DNA of 58,085 nucleotides, from IMG/VR virus record IMGVR_UViG_3300037840_000047, positions 1 through 58,085 of that record; one strand, written 5' to 3'. Both the position numbers and the translations under genes were made by a program. This document shows positions 41,946-50,498 of this stretch, in pieces. This DNA comes from a virus. Below the pieces are notes generated by a model. That model was not told the DNA's origin, made no database searches, and was given only the letters and a program-made list of their open reading frames with translations. Within the stretch, counting starts at the first letter, position 1, and each line of letters starts with the position of its first letter.

Positions 41946-43348
41946 TTCGTGCTCCTTAGGATGTGTTGCGGTAACTGCATTCCCATGCTGTGTTCATAGT
42001 TCAAAGCCGCCGCGCCGTGCGGGTACGGAATACCCAGCGTGGCCCTGACCTCTGATTCCAGATCGTCCCGCAATTCAACTAGCCGTTCCCGGTCAAGATA
42101 ATCAGTCCACACGAAGGACGTATATTCTCCGCTCTTGCCCTTGTAGTACCCGTGGCCTTCATTGAAGTTCAAATCCTCTGAGTACAGGGCATCACCATTG
42201 ATCTCGTAGCGGTACACGGGGCCAGAGAGATGCACGGCGGAGTCGTAATATGGAGTTCCGGGATAAACGGTAATCACCGTGCAGTCGAAGTCATCCGGCT
42301 TTTCTTGCAGGAGCCATTGCTTTGTGGCTTCAATCGTTTCTTCCGACTCTCCGGGATGGCCGATGCTCATCAAAGCTTTGACTTTTAAGCCGTACTTGTG
42401 TGCGGTTCGCAGCATGGCCGTATTGTCTTCCAGAGTCGCCTTTTTGTTAATATTCCGCAGGATGCGGGGGTGAGCAGATTCAAACCCGCACAGCAGCCAG
42501 CGGAATCCAGCGGCGTACATCGCTTCCGCCTGCTCCTCGGTAAACAGTTCCGCTTTGACGAATCCACGAAGCCTCCAATCTATGCCGGTCTGTGCAACAT
42601 CTCGCATGAGCGGCACTAAGCCCTTGTTTACGTTCAATTCATCGTCATAGAACATCATGCCCTCGACTCCATAGTGTTCGTGCAGGGATTTCATTTCCGC
42701 TACAACATCAACAGCAGTTCGTGTCCTGATGCGTCGTAACATCGGAGAAAACCGTCCTCCGCAAAAACCACACTCAAAGGGGCATCCGAGCTGGGAAACC
42801 ATCGTAAGAGCGCGTTTTCCATCGACGGAGTAATGGTAGCTGTCCATGTCAACGAGGTGTCGTGCTGGCCAGGGGCTTGCATTGAATTCCTCCGACGTAT
42901 TCCATAGTGGCGATTTCGGGTCATCCGCATCCACCAACCCAAACCACTTCACTGCCTGAAAGATTGCCTTTTCTCCATCTCCTGCAACTACGCAGTCAAA
43001 GGATTCTAGTAGATGCGCCAAGGCTGCTCTGGCTCTCTTGCTGCCACGTTTCGCGGCGGCATTGACAAGCGTGGCATGAGGTCCGCCAAGGACCGTTCTG
43101 CCCTGTAGCACGTTAGAAATGGCAACGGCCATCGGCATCTGTGGCGTCGTTGCCGTAATTGCGAAGATGTTCGCGCCCTGATAGTCCTGTGCGGCTTCCA
43201 CATAATTGGTCAACCCCGTTAAATCTAGGTGGTCCACTTCGTATCCGGCTTGCTCACACGCTGCGGCCACCTTGAGTATCCCTAGGCTTACGAAAACCCT
43301 TTGGTCTAGCAAGAATTCGGAAGGAGGTGTTATAAAACATATCCTCAT
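41942..43348 (-). CDS. radical-SAM protein with B12-binding-like domain
   Basis: 468 residues. Residues 1-135 resemble a cobalamin-binding fold (PheIleThrProProSer start, ValLeuGlyGlyProHisAlaThr at 86-93, ValAlaGlyAspGlyGluLysAla) although the usual base-off His motif is not seen. GlyCysProPheGluCysGlyPheCysGlyGly at 188-198 is the CxxxCxxC cluster motif. Further radical-SAM strands follow (MetSerIleGlyHisProGlyGluSer). These enzymes do difficult C-methylation or rearrangements, for example on sugars or lipids. Substrate unknown. Confidence 0.85.
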   Translation of the reverse strand: MRICFITPPSEFLLDQRVFVSLGILKVAAACEQAGYEVDHLDLTGLTNYVEAAQDYQGANIFAITATTPQMPMAVAISNVLQGRTVLGGPHATLVNAAAKRGSKRARAALAHLLESFDCVVAGDGEKAIFQAVKWFGLVDADDPKSPLWNTSEEFNASPWPARHLVDMDSYHYSVDGKRALTMVSQLGCPFECGFCGGRFSPMLRRIRTRTAVDVVAEMKSLHEHYGVEGMMFYDDELNVNKGLVPLMRDVAQTGIDWRLRGFVKAELFTEEQAEAMYAAGFRWLLCGFESAHPRILRNINKKATLEDNTAMLRTAHKYGLKVKALMSIGHPGESEETIEATKQWLLQEKPDDFDCTVITVYPGTPYYDSAVHLSGPVYRYEINGDALYSEDLNFNEGHGYYKGKSGEYTSFVWTDYLDRERLVELRDDLESEVRATLGIPYPHGAAALNYEHSMGMQLPQHILRSTK

Positions 43349-43833
43349 GCAGTTCTCGCAAATTCCCCTCGCAGGAGCTTCGCCGCCTGACAGTATGCAG
43401 CATAAGCATCCTCCTCAGTCGAGAAGCAGCCTAGAGTTTTCGGGATTCCTTCTATGGCTATCTGGGCGCACCACCTCGCTCTCGCCTTGTGCCAGCACAC
43501 CCCTTTGTATCGAGATCGACCACGCCTATTAGGTCTTCGGTTGGCCATATTTTGTGCTCTAGTCGCTACTCTAAGGTTATCTCTACGATTGTCCAATGTA
43601 GCTGAAGGCTCTTTATGATCTCCTTGAAGCGGGTTCCCGAATTCCAAACCGAGAATCAGTCGGTGCATCCATATCGAATGGCGTTTCCCGTTGACCGTCT
43701 CGGAATGTCTAACCGCGTAAAATGTCTGCGTTCCCTCGCACCAATGGGCGTTCCACTTCCATTGATTGAGCCATTCGTAGTCTTCGTCGTCAACTAAAGC
43801 TACCTGTCCTCTGGTTAGGTTAATTGTCTTCAT
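43345..43833 (-). CDS. AP2/HNH homing endonuclease
   Basis: 162 residues. The catalytic half has HisArgLeuIleLeuGly ... GlyAspHisLys ... ArgArgAspAsnLeuArgValAlaThr, the HNH motif; the C-terminal half contains TyrLysGlyValCysTrp ... ArgTrpCysAlaGln ... LeuGlyCysPhe, an AP2-type DNA-binding domain. Classic phage homing endonuclease, sited between two enzyme genes of the cassette. Confidence 0.85.
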   Translation of the reverse strand: MKTINLTRGQVALVDDEDYEWLNQWKWNAHWCEGTQTFYAVRHSETVNGKRHSIWMHRLILGLEFGNPLQGDHKEPSATLDNRRDNLRVATRAQNMANRRPNRRGRSRYKGVCWHKARARWCAQIAIEGIPKTLGCFSTEEDAYAAYCQAAKLLRGEFARTA

Positions 43834-44513
43834 TCCTTCACTTTATACGGCATTACATCTCTATTGTGTTCGTAAAAATAACTGTGGGCTAGGGCGTAGT
43901 CCTCAGTAGGAGATATAAACCCAGAGCTTCTCCCCCCAAGGTGTTCGCAGTCAACCCCGACCAATCGTATTCGGTAACCCTGTCGGCGCGCCTCACAACA
44001 GAGCCACTCGCTATACATGAAGTATCCGTATGGTTTACCAACGGGCCATCCGGTGACCCGCCTGAGTATATGTCGCCGTATGAATAGGGCAAATCCATCC
44101 AATATCGCAACATCGCGTTCTCCCGTTAATCGTGCCCCATGCTTCTCTGCCGAGAGCATGTTGCTCATAAAGTTCTGCCGCGCCAAGTTGGGCAAATAGT
44201 AGGGCACCGTGTAGAGATCAGGCCGCCCGTGGCCCAGTGCCCCGCCAAACCCCACAACGCCGACCTGCGGGTCTTCAAACTGCTGCAAAACTCTTTCATC
44301 CCAGCCTGACTCGTAAATCTCAACATCGTCGTGCACATAGGCTAGGATCGGCTCCGTCGATAGCTCGTAGAGCGCCTGAAACGCTGGCATCACATCCTGC
44401 CCAATGACGACATACGACGGGTAGACTCTACTTGCTGTGTCTTTCCAGCTCTGGAAGCACTCCCGCCAGCCCTCCCAGTTCCTTGTCGCTATGCAATACG
44501 CCATCTGGCCCAT
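43830..44513 (-). CDS. GT-A-type glycosyltransferase
   Basis: 227 residues. TyrValHisAspAspValGluIle is a DxD-like metal-binding motif; CysIleAlaThrArgAsnTrpGlu opens the nucleotide-binding fold; AlaIleLeuAspGlyPheAlaLeu and TyrPheMetTyrSerGluTrpLeu follow. Family 2-like. The start lies inside the end of the next upstream gene (86-base overlap); ATG 44504 is a slightly shorter alternative. Confidence 0.7.
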   Translation of the reverse strand: MGQMAYCIATRNWEGWRECFQSWKDTASRVYPSYVVIGQDVMPAFQALYELSTEPILAYVHDDVEIYESGWDERVLQQFEDPQVGVVGFGGALGHGRPDLYTVPYYLPNLARQNFMSNMLSAEKHGARLTGERDVAILDGFALFIRRHILRRVTGWPVGKPYGYFMYSEWLCCEARRQGYRIRLVGVDCEHLGGRSSGFISPTEDYALAHSYFYEHNRDVMPYKVKE

Positions 44514-45711
44514 CGGCTTTTACCCCCTTTCTCAGCCATTCTTCCCAGCGAGGCCAAAGTGTAGGCCCATTCCAGTCAATAGACTCTGGGCATACCGTGT
44601 GGTGGTTATTTTGCCTTCGTGCGACTGATGCGAAATCCTTGGCAGACATTACGGGCCTCGTGCAGTTGTAAGGGCCTTCAATTCGGTAGGCGACGGGTTT
44701 TACGAGAAGATCGGCAGGGATGAACTCGCCGCCTCCGTAATCGGGGGCCACGGTAGGCACACCACAAGCCAGAGACTCCGCCGCACTAAATCCAAAGCCT
44801 TCACCAAGGCCGATTGCCAATGTGCAATCACAAGCCGAGTAGCACCATGCCATCTGCTCATCTGTGAACTCCGCAATGGTTACGATGGCGTTGTCCTGCA
44901 ACCCGAAGTCGTTGATCAGGGCAGGGATGGACCAATGGCGTTCCATTTCGTCCGTGTGAATCCAGACCCAGGTATTACGTTCTTTTGCCAACTCTGCGAC
45001 CGTTGAGAGGCCAAGTCCCCAGTCTTTCCTGATTTGATTCGTGGCCACGATACCAACAAAGAAAGCGTCGTCAGGGATAGACACAAACTGCCCCATCTTC
45101 TTGCCCTTGACGTACTTCGCATTTATTCTCTGCCCGAAACTGTGCCGAGCTTGAACTCGGGGCCTAGGATAGAAGACAGAAGTGTCGATGCCGTGCGGCA
45201 CCCAGTCTACGTCCATCGCAGGATGCAGCGTTCGCCTCAGAATGTCATGTGCCCATTGAGAATAAGCCAGAGCACGATCAAAGCCTTCGATTGTGTTCTT
45301 CAGGATGCCCGTTAATTTGTCGTGTGGCCCCGTGGCATCAATCGGTAGATAGGCGTGTTTCTCAAACGGCTGGGAGATCAGGAACTTCTTCAGGCGAGGG
45401 TCAGGGCACGTTTCAGGATGTGTTAGCCAACGGAGCCGAGATGAGTCCCAGATTGTGAGCAACGTTCCTTTGCGATCTCCAGCGAAGTCTCGCCACACCT
45501 CGGGCAAGTTGTACACGCACCAATCATGCATCTCCGTTGTGTATTGAGGAAAACCTAGAGCGCGGGAATAAGAACCTCCGTAACCGATAGTGCCCACCTC
45601 AAAAACATCAGACAGGTTGGCATGGATGCGAGTCGATATGTCTCTTGTTATCCGCCCCAGTCCAGTCGATGCGGTTGGTGCATCCGAAAGCAAAAGAATA
45701 GGTATAGGCAT
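44428..45711 (-). CDS. GT4-type (GT-B) glycosyltransferase
   Basis: 427 residues from ATG 45711. ThrAlaSerThrGlyLeuGlyArgIle near the start is the acceptor-side loop; AspTrpValProHisGlyIleAspThr and GlyGluGlyPheGlyPheSerAlaAlaGluSerLeuAlaCysGly carry the E-x7-E donor motif of GT-B family 4 enzymes. Retaining transfer from an NDP-sugar. First glycosyltransferase in transcription order of the cassette. Confidence 0.85.
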   Translation of the reverse strand: MPIPILLLSDAPTASTGLGRITRDISTRIHANLSDVFEVGTIGYGGSYSRALGFPQYTTEMHDWCVYNLPEVWRDFAGDRKGTLLTIWDSSRLRWLTHPETCPDPRLKKFLISQPFEKHAYLPIDATGPHDKLTGILKNTIEGFDRALAYSQWAHDILRRTLHPAMDVDWVPHGIDTSVFYPRPRVQARHSFGQRINAKYVKGKKMGQFVSIPDDAFFVGIVATNQIRKDWGLGLSTVAELAKERNTWVWIHTDEMERHWSIPALINDFGLQDNAIVTIAEFTDEQMAWCYSACDCTLAIGLGEGFGFSAAESLACGVPTVAPDYGGGEFIPADLLVKPVAYRIEGPYNCTRPVMSAKDFASVARRQNNHHTVCPESIDWNGPTLWPRWEEWLRKGVKADGPDGVLHSDKELGGLAGVLPELERHSK

Positions 45712-45713
45712 AT

Positions 45714-46226
45714 TTAGGTAATCCTCACGTGAACCCACAGAGCGCCTGTTCGAATCCGAGATACTTGCGCTTGGCTAATACCAAACTCGTCAGCGATAAT
45801 GCTCTGACTGACTCCGCGCCTGTTCCTGATTGCGCGAACTTGGGCAATGGTCAATTTGGCAGTGTAGTGACACTCGCCCTCCCTAGGTCTCCAACTCCGC
45901 CCCTTTATAGATCGATCACGATTGTTCTGTTCGGTGGTTCCCTCGTAAAGATGCGAGTATCTAACGCACGCTGGGTGGTCGCATTTGTGAAGGCAACACG
46001 GTTCTGGCCATCGACCGTGAGCCAGAAAGAAGGCGAGGCGATGAACGCGAACTGGGCGCGATGGACGGGGGAACGCATAAACCTCGCCATATCCGTCTTT
46101 GTCCGTGAATCCAGTCCACAACCAGCAGCGAGTGCCATCTATTTCAGGGTGGGTCGCAATGGCTGAAGCGGAAGGCCGTGGACCTTCCTTGTCAACACGC
46201 TTCCATAGACGCTGTTCTAGAGTCAT
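45714..46226 (-). CDS. HNH homing endonuclease with HTH
   Basis: 170 residues. N-terminal part has CysTrpLeuTrpThrGly ... GlyTyrGly ... ArgValHisArgLeuAlaPhe ... CysAspHisProAlaCysValArgTyrSerHisLeu, the HNH core. The C-terminal helix-turn-helix (ValSerGlnSerIleIleAlaAspGluPheGlyIleSerGlnAlaGlnVal) would provide DNA specificity. Free-standing at the cassette entry. Confidence 0.85.
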   Translation of the reverse strand: MTLEQRLWKRVDKEGPRPSASAIATHPEIDGTRCWLWTGFTDKDGYGEVYAFPRPSRPVRVHRLAFFLAHGRWPEPCCLHKCDHPACVRYSHLYEGTTEQNNRDRSIKGRSWRPREGECHYTAKLTIAQVRAIRNRRGVSQSIIADEFGISQAQVSRIRTGALWVHVRIT

Positions 46227-46615
46227 TCCCTCGTAAGCCTTTCCCCTTCAATCTCTGGAAGTAAATCGTCCTCGCTGGCAATTTTCACTGGTACGGCCTT
46301 TGCGTCAAACGGTATGCTGCCAATCCCGGTTAAGTCTTGGCGCGGCAGCAACTTTGCAATCTCGGATGGTATAGCATTCGTTGGCCCGTCAACGATGGCG
46401 GTCACGGCCTTGCGAATCTCCTCCACCTTGCCGACCGAAACCTCTTCCCCTAGCTGTTGCTGCAACACTCGAATGGTAGCCTCTAGCCTCGGTATCTCGG
46501 CATTCAGTCTGTCTACGGTATGCACGGCAGTGTCGCGCTCTGCCGTGGCCTGCCCATGTCGGGCGAGTGCCGCATCTAGTGCCACCGAGAAACTGTCTTT
46601 CTTTCGTCTTGGCAT
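46223..46615 (-). CDS. coiled-coil hypothetical protein
   Basis: 130 residues: basic start (ProArgArgLysLys), a helical coiled coil at 20-70 (LeuAsnAlaGluIleProArgLeuGluAlaThrIleArgValLeu), then a short acidic tail. ATGA overlap with the next gene. No family recognised. Confidence 0.55.
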   Translation of the reverse strand: MPRRKKDSFSVALDAALARHGQATAERDTAVHTVDRLNAEIPRLEATIRVLQQQLGEEVSVGKVEEIRKAVTAIVDGPTNAIPSEIAKLLPRQDLTGIGSIPFDAKAVPVKIASEDDLLPEIEGERLTRE

Positions 46616-46653
46616 TCCTTAGCGTCCAGCCCCGTCTTGAACCCACTTATATT

Positions 46654-46923
46654 CTACGTGCCGCGCTTTATAAGCACCGGCGCTAATATTTTTGGCCAAC
46701 ATCCGTCGCAGAGCACAATATGTTCTAGGCTGTCTATGCGGTTATGCCCAAGCGCCTCGATGCACAAGTGGCGCGGCGTTAGGGAAATCCATCCGTAGCG
46801 GTCGGAACTGTCGATAGGGTGCAACATTGTTCCCCTGCACGCCTCGCGCTGCTCATTCGTCGGAGGCCCCGGTTCTCGGCCACAGGCATCACACGTCACC
46901 ATCTCGGTTCTGTTAATTCCCAT
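46654..46923 (-). CDS. small zinc-finger protein
   Basis: 89 residues. ThrCysAspAlaCysGly near the start and ValLeuCysAspGlyCysTrp near the end make a four-Cys zinc site, as in small phage proteins resembling DksA/TraR or zinc-ribbon folds. Function unknown; nucleic-acid or protein binding is inferred. Confidence 0.6.
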   Translation of the reverse strand: MGINRTEMVTCDACGREPGPPTNEQREACRGTMLHPIDSSDRYGWISLTPRHLCIEALGHNRIDSLEHIVLCDGCWPKILAPVLIKRGT

Positions 46924-46971
46924 CCTGCCCCCACATCATTCCACTCATCACAAATAACAAATAGAAAGATT

Positions 46972-47658
46972 TCATTTCAGACCTCCCCACTGTTCTGCCA
47001 TTGCGTCTGCGATGCCCTGATAGGTCCGGCTGCGATTTTTCCAGCGTTCCGGGCCGGGCGGCATCCTGTGAATACGCTCCCACTGGTCTAACTGAGGCCC
47101 CTTGAGGACTCTGGTGGTGCGCCCGGTTAGGAAGTGAGTCGAATTATCATGCTTACCTTTCTTGCTCAGGTGTATCGAACCGTCAGCCCTAATCGCCCAC
47201 TCTGGAACCACGATGTCAGTTGGCTCTAGTATTCTTAGCCCCTTGAGCCAGATGCAAGTTGATTTCGTCTCTGCGTGCCCGAACATCCACGGCTGGATAA
47301 TTTGATCCGGCTTGCGCCACTTCGAACTGAGGACTCCAATGGGATTCTCGATGGCCACTCTAGGTACATATGATTTAGCAAGCGCTACCACGAATACGAC
47401 TGCCTCGGCCTGTTCCACGACTTTCTTACGAAACCATCTTGCGCCGCTGGATGCTAAATGCGTGCATGGGGGATGCGCGATCATCAGGTCGAACCACCCA
47501 TATACGTCGCCGCGATTGAGAACATCCATGACATCGGCCTCAAAGTGCTGGCCAGGAAGCTCGCTCGGCAGCAAATCACACGACCACGCATCGTGCCCTC
47601 TACGCCGGAACGCTTCCCGCACCACGCCGGAAAATTCGCACGCCACTAAGACTCGCAT
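46972..47658 (-). CDS. phage DNA-methyltransferase-like protein
   Basis: 228 residues from ATG 47658. The opening (ArgValLeuValAlaCysGluPheSerGlyValVal), then TrpSerCysAspLeuLeu, then MetIleAlaHisProProCysThr is the motif set of a phage family usually called DNA cytosine methyltransferase; the ProProCys lies where C5 methylases have their catalytic loop. Probably modifies DNA to protect against host restriction, but the C-terminal target-recognition part is short, so the activity is uncertain. Confidence 0.65.
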   Translation of the reverse strand: MRVLVACEFSGVVREAFRRRGHDAWSCDLLPSELPGQHFEADVMDVLNRGDVYGWFDLMIAHPPCTHLASSGARWFRKKVVEQAEAVVFVVALAKSYVPRVAIENPIGVLSSKWRKPDQIIQPWMFGHAETKSTCIWLKGLRILEPTDIVVPEWAIRADGSIHLSKKGKHDNSTHFLTGRTTRVLKGPQLDQWERIHRMPPGPERWKNRSRTYQGIADAMAEQWGGLK

Positions 47659-47698
47659 TGGCTTCCACTCATCAGGGTAAGAGAGAAGAGAAGAGATT

Positions 47699-48211
47699 TC
47701 ATCGCCCACCTCCATCGTTTTCTGGTAATGCCGAATAAAAAAGAAGCGGGGTATCTGTGTATCGTTCCCTGACTGGGTGTGCAGGATTGCCCTTGGCGGT
47801 GTGTCGAATGCAAAGTAGTTCACTATGGTGCCGCAACATCTGAATTACATCTTGGTCTCTATGGGTGGCGTACTCGGGCATTCGGTCGCAGTTGTCACCC
47901 CACGCGCACACGATGGCTTTGGCGGCTTTCGCTTCCCGGTCAATATGTGACGTATTGTCCTCGCCGACCGCCATGTGCCAACCGCCACTGGTATTCAAAA
48001 GAGCTATCAAGTCCTTTGGCTGCGTGGCGCGGTAGGCGAACAGATTCGTCACGACCAGCCCCGAGAAGCCCCACCGCTTCGCAAATCCCACGCAGCGCCG
48101 AATCGTCGCATCATCAAACACGTCATCCGCCGTCGAAGGATTGAGCATAATGAAATTAACGATTCCGCCCTCGCCCATCCAACTCCGCCGCAACACGTAA
48201 CGATGATTCAT
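47699..48211 (-). CDS. DUF1643 family protein
   Basis: 170 residues with ValAsnPheIleMetLeuAsnProSerThrAla, then AlaTrpGlyAspAsnCys, a pattern of DUF1643 proteins, which are common in phages and of unknown biochemistry. Start ATG 48211 follows GGGAGG. Placed next to the methyltransferase-like gene, so it may belong to DNA modification or protection. Confidence 0.75.
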   Translation of the reverse strand: MNHRYVLRRSWMGEGGIVNFIMLNPSTADDVFDDATIRRCVGFAKRWGFSGLVVTNLFAYRATQPKDLIALLNTSGGWHMAVGEDNTSHIDREAKAAKAIVCAWGDNCDRMPEYATHRDQDVIQMLRHHSELLCIRHTAKGNPAHPVRERYTDTPLLFYSALPENDGGGR

Positions 48212-48671
48212 CTACTTCCTCCCTATCAGGGCCAGAGAAACAACTCAAATGTTCAAATTGCAAAGTTCTTCTTCTCCCACCTCGCACAATAGAGGCTAGG
48301 GAGGTTGGCAACTGGGCGCGGCGTTTCATCTCCGCTTTGATCATCGGAATCAGGATGCGGCGGCGGCGCGCGTCACGAATTCGTTCAATCCAAAACGCGC
48401 CTCCCAATTCATTGAACGCTTGCTCAGCTTCAGAAGCGCCCGGTAAAGGATTCCCGTAAACACGATGATGTAGCGGTTCGGGCTCAGCACGTTCACCGAC
48501 TGACGCCAACGCATGTGGGGCACTGGGCACGCCAATAAAACAGCAGCACGAATCGAATGCCAATCGCCCTTCCTGCGCGTGCGCCAGCAGCATCGCCAGC
48601 CGCTCATCGGTATAGTGGGCCGCCATGAAATTCCTGATCGCCTGCTTCCGTTCCCTGAATTCCTGTTTCAT
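48156..48671 (-). CDS. hypothetical protein
   Basis: 171 residues starting after AAGGAGG. N-terminal helical part (LysGlnAlaIleArgAsnPheMet), three adjacent Cys with hydrophobic context (CysCysCysPheIle), then an Arg-rich helical middle. It overlaps the next gene by 56 bases, so the 3-prime end may be misread. No family recognised. Confidence 0.5.
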   Translation of the reverse strand: MKQEFRERKQAIRNFMAAHYTDERLAMLLAHAQEGRLAFDSCCCFIGVPSAPHALASVGERAEPEPLHHRVYGNPLPGASEAEQAFNELGGAFWIERIRDARRRRILIPMIKAEMKRRAQLPTSLASIVRGGRRRTLQFEHLSCFSGPDREEVDESSLRVAAELDGRGRNR

Positions 48672-48707
48672 TGTCCTTTTCCTCCTTCAAGTTTGTTCTC
48701 CGCAGAG

Positions 48708-48917
48708 CTACGCCACGCTTCCACATCCGCCTCCGATACGTGGCCTACGGGCGCGGTTGATCGGTAGTGGTGATTCCTGGCGCTGAAGTAGTGGTCCAGC
48801 CGAAACTCCCGCCGTAGGAGCTGCAGATGTTTCCAGGGGAGTCGTTCGGTGAATACATAGCAACGAAAAACTTACGACCATCAGGGCAAGTAACCGTTTC
48901 ACGACCTTGTTTGTCAA
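48708..48917 (-). CDS. small exported or lipoprotein-like protein
   Basis: 69 residues from TTG 48917, which follows GGAGGT at 5 bases. Basic N-terminus then a hydrophobic core (LeuLeuAlaLeuMetValValSerPheSerLeuLeuCys) and a Pro/Ala-rich remainder. Compatible with a signal peptide or an atypical lipobox, as in outer-membrane spanins. Weak evidence. Confidence 0.4.
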   Translation of the reverse strand: MTNKVVKRLLALMVVSFSLLCIHRTTPLETSAAPTAGVSAGPLLQRQESPLPINRARRPRIGGGCGSVA

Positions 48918-48981
48918 TTGGCACCTCCTTTCTCCGCAGAGTTAGAGTTCTCCTTAGCGGCCTAAAGTTCGCTTCTCGTGC

Positions 48982-49245
48982 TCAGTTTGGCTTGTCTAAT
49001 TTCTCTAGTTGACGCAGCACGTCGCAGAGAGCTACGCGATACCCGTAGTGCCAGTAAATGCGCTCGATACAGGCCGCGCCATCCACTTCGGTGTCGCAGT
49101 GCTTCTGCTCCTCAAAAATCTGCTCCTGCTTCCCATGCTTCCTTGAGTGCGGAAGGGGAGGGCTGAGCGTTAACGGCTTGCACGATTCGCTTGGCATCCA
49201 GCGCAGTCTGGCACTGGCATATCGGTCGGTCGCCTTCGTAGACAT
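48982..49245 (-). CDS. possible small protein, start unclear
   Basis: The open frame overlaps the 3-prime end of 49112-49738 by 134 bases; only the downstream 45 residues (GluGluGlnLysHisCysAspThrGluVal ... LeuGluLysLeuAspLysPro) look like protein sequence, with several Cys and Tyr. No convincing ribosome site or start; the real gene may begin near 49110 with a non-ATG codon. Confidence 0.3.
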   Translation of the reverse strand: MSTKATDRYASARLRWMPSESCKPLTLSPPLPHSRKHGKQEQIFEEQKHCDTEVDGAACIERIYWHYGYRVALCDVLRQLEKLDKPN

Positions 49246-49738
49246 TTATAGGGAAGTGTCGCCCGACACGCCAAACCGCTCCCTCTCCAACCTGCCCTGC
49301 CTCGCCCACCTGCGTTTGGTTCGGATGCGCAGCCCCCACCCCGTCAGAGGGTTGTAAATTGGCGGCCTCGTTGGGTCGTTCATTGGGCATCACCTCCTTT
49401 TTGCTCGCGGGAGCCTCGCCTACTGCATCGTAGGCTGGATGAATTATGCACTTGTGATACCGACTCTCACTTCCGCACGTAGGGCACTTCTCCGGCTTCT
49501 CTGGCATCGTAGCTCGTTCGGGCAGAGCGTGCTGGGCGAAGTCGGCTAACAATTCGATCAATGTTGGCTTGGCTTGGCCCGATTCGTAATCGACCTGCGG
49601 AATAGGCTTATTCGTAGGCCAGTAAAGCGACAAGTCACCCAAGCCCCTAGCATTAAGCCATTCTGTTGCTACGGCCTTCCATTCTTCCACTTTAGGCATT
49701 TTGGCACTCCTTGAATCAGGATTTTTCAGGCTAGACAT
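49112..49738 (-). CDS. hypothetical phage protein with Cys-rich linker
   Basis: 208 residues from ATG 49738 (AAGGAG site). Three parts: a charged N-terminus, a Cys pair CysProThrCysGly in the middle, and a C-terminal helix with GlnThrAlaLeuAspAlaLysArgIleValGlnAlaValAsn, which I associate with accessory phage proteins of uncertain role. Confidence 0.6.
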   Translation of the reverse strand: MSSLKNPDSRSAKMPKVEEWKAVATEWLNARGLGDLSLYWPTNKPIPQVDYESGQAKPTLIELLADFAQHALPERATMPEKPEKCPTCGSESRYHKCIIHPAYDAVGEAPASKKEVMPNERPNEAANLQPSDGVGAAHPNQTQVGEAGQVGEGAVWRVGRHFPINVYEGDRPICQCQTALDAKRIVQAVNAQPSPSALKEAWEAGADF

Positions 49739-49760
49739 GGAATTTAATCTCCTTATCGGC

Positions 49761-50048
49761 TTACCCTCCCTCTCCTGAGTCCCCCGGAAATTCTCGGCCC
49801 TTGTCGTACTCCTCAATGAAGTCGAGCGCAGCCTTGGGCGGCGTCCCGTCAGGCGGAAGTTCCGAGGCTGGAATCGGAATATTCACCGCCATGTCCCACC
49901 CATCGTAGTAGCCATCCTGATCGAACCAATGGCCTGCACCCGTAGCTGTGATGAACCGATTGAGCTTTTCGCCGCGCACGATTTCGACTGGCTCCGTCAG
50001 CGTAATTGCCTCTTGCTGCCCCGACTTGTGAACTACGATAATTTTCAC
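49761..50048 (-). CDS. hypothetical small phage protein
   Basis: 95 residues from GTG 50048, overlapping the previous stop (GTGA). The N-terminal part reads as beta strands with a ThrLeuThrGluProValGluIleVal segment; the C-terminus is Asp/Gly/Pro-rich. No family recognised. Confidence 0.6.
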   Translation of the reverse strand: MKIIVVHKSGQQEAITLTEPVEIVRGEKLNRFITATGAGHWFDQDGYYDGWDMAVNIPIPASELPPDGTPPKAALDFIEEYDKGREFPGDSGEGG

Positions 50049-50488
50049 GCGCGTTCCTTTTCTGGCTCCCCGGATAGTCTCAACATCGCTCTGGCTCTGC
50101 GGCGCACCTTCAACTGGCGGTCGCCGTCGCATAAGCACGCCTGTAAAACTTCCTTCATCATCGCTTCCAACTCTTTCACTCGGGACTCGGACTCTTGAAC
50201 TGGAACGCAACCAGCCTCTTTGCAATCCTCGTCCTCATAATGTGTAACGCCGGGACTATCTACTGGGCAGTGCATCAATCGCCGCCCCTGGGACTCTTGG
50301 GAGGCAGAACGGAAGGACTCAGCAAACACGCATATAAACTTGCTATCAATTAAGGGTTTCCAGTCAATGCAGTATGTGAGATCGTGCTCGCCTTTGTAGT
50401 GGGGGCGACTACAAACGTTGCATATCCCGAGTGTGCGCGGATACTTACGCTTGTAGAATTCTTCCGCTGATATTGGCTTGGTAGTCAT
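50045..50488 (-). CDS. Cys/His-rich hypothetical protein
   Basis: 147 residues. IleCysAsnValCysSerArgProHis is a zinc-site-like pair, with further Cys later; the C-terminal 50 residues form a charged helix ending in Arg/Lys/Glu. DNA contact possible. Ends by GTGA overlap. Confidence 0.55.
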   Translation of the reverse strand: MTTKPISAEEFYKRKYPRTLGICNVCSRPHYKGEHDLTYCIDWKPLIDSKFICVFAESFRSASQESQGRRLMHCPVDSPGVTHYEDEDCKEAGCVPVQESESRVKELEAMMKEVLQACLCDGDRQLKVRRRARAMLRLSGEPEKERA

Positions 50489-50498
50489 CCCAACGTCC

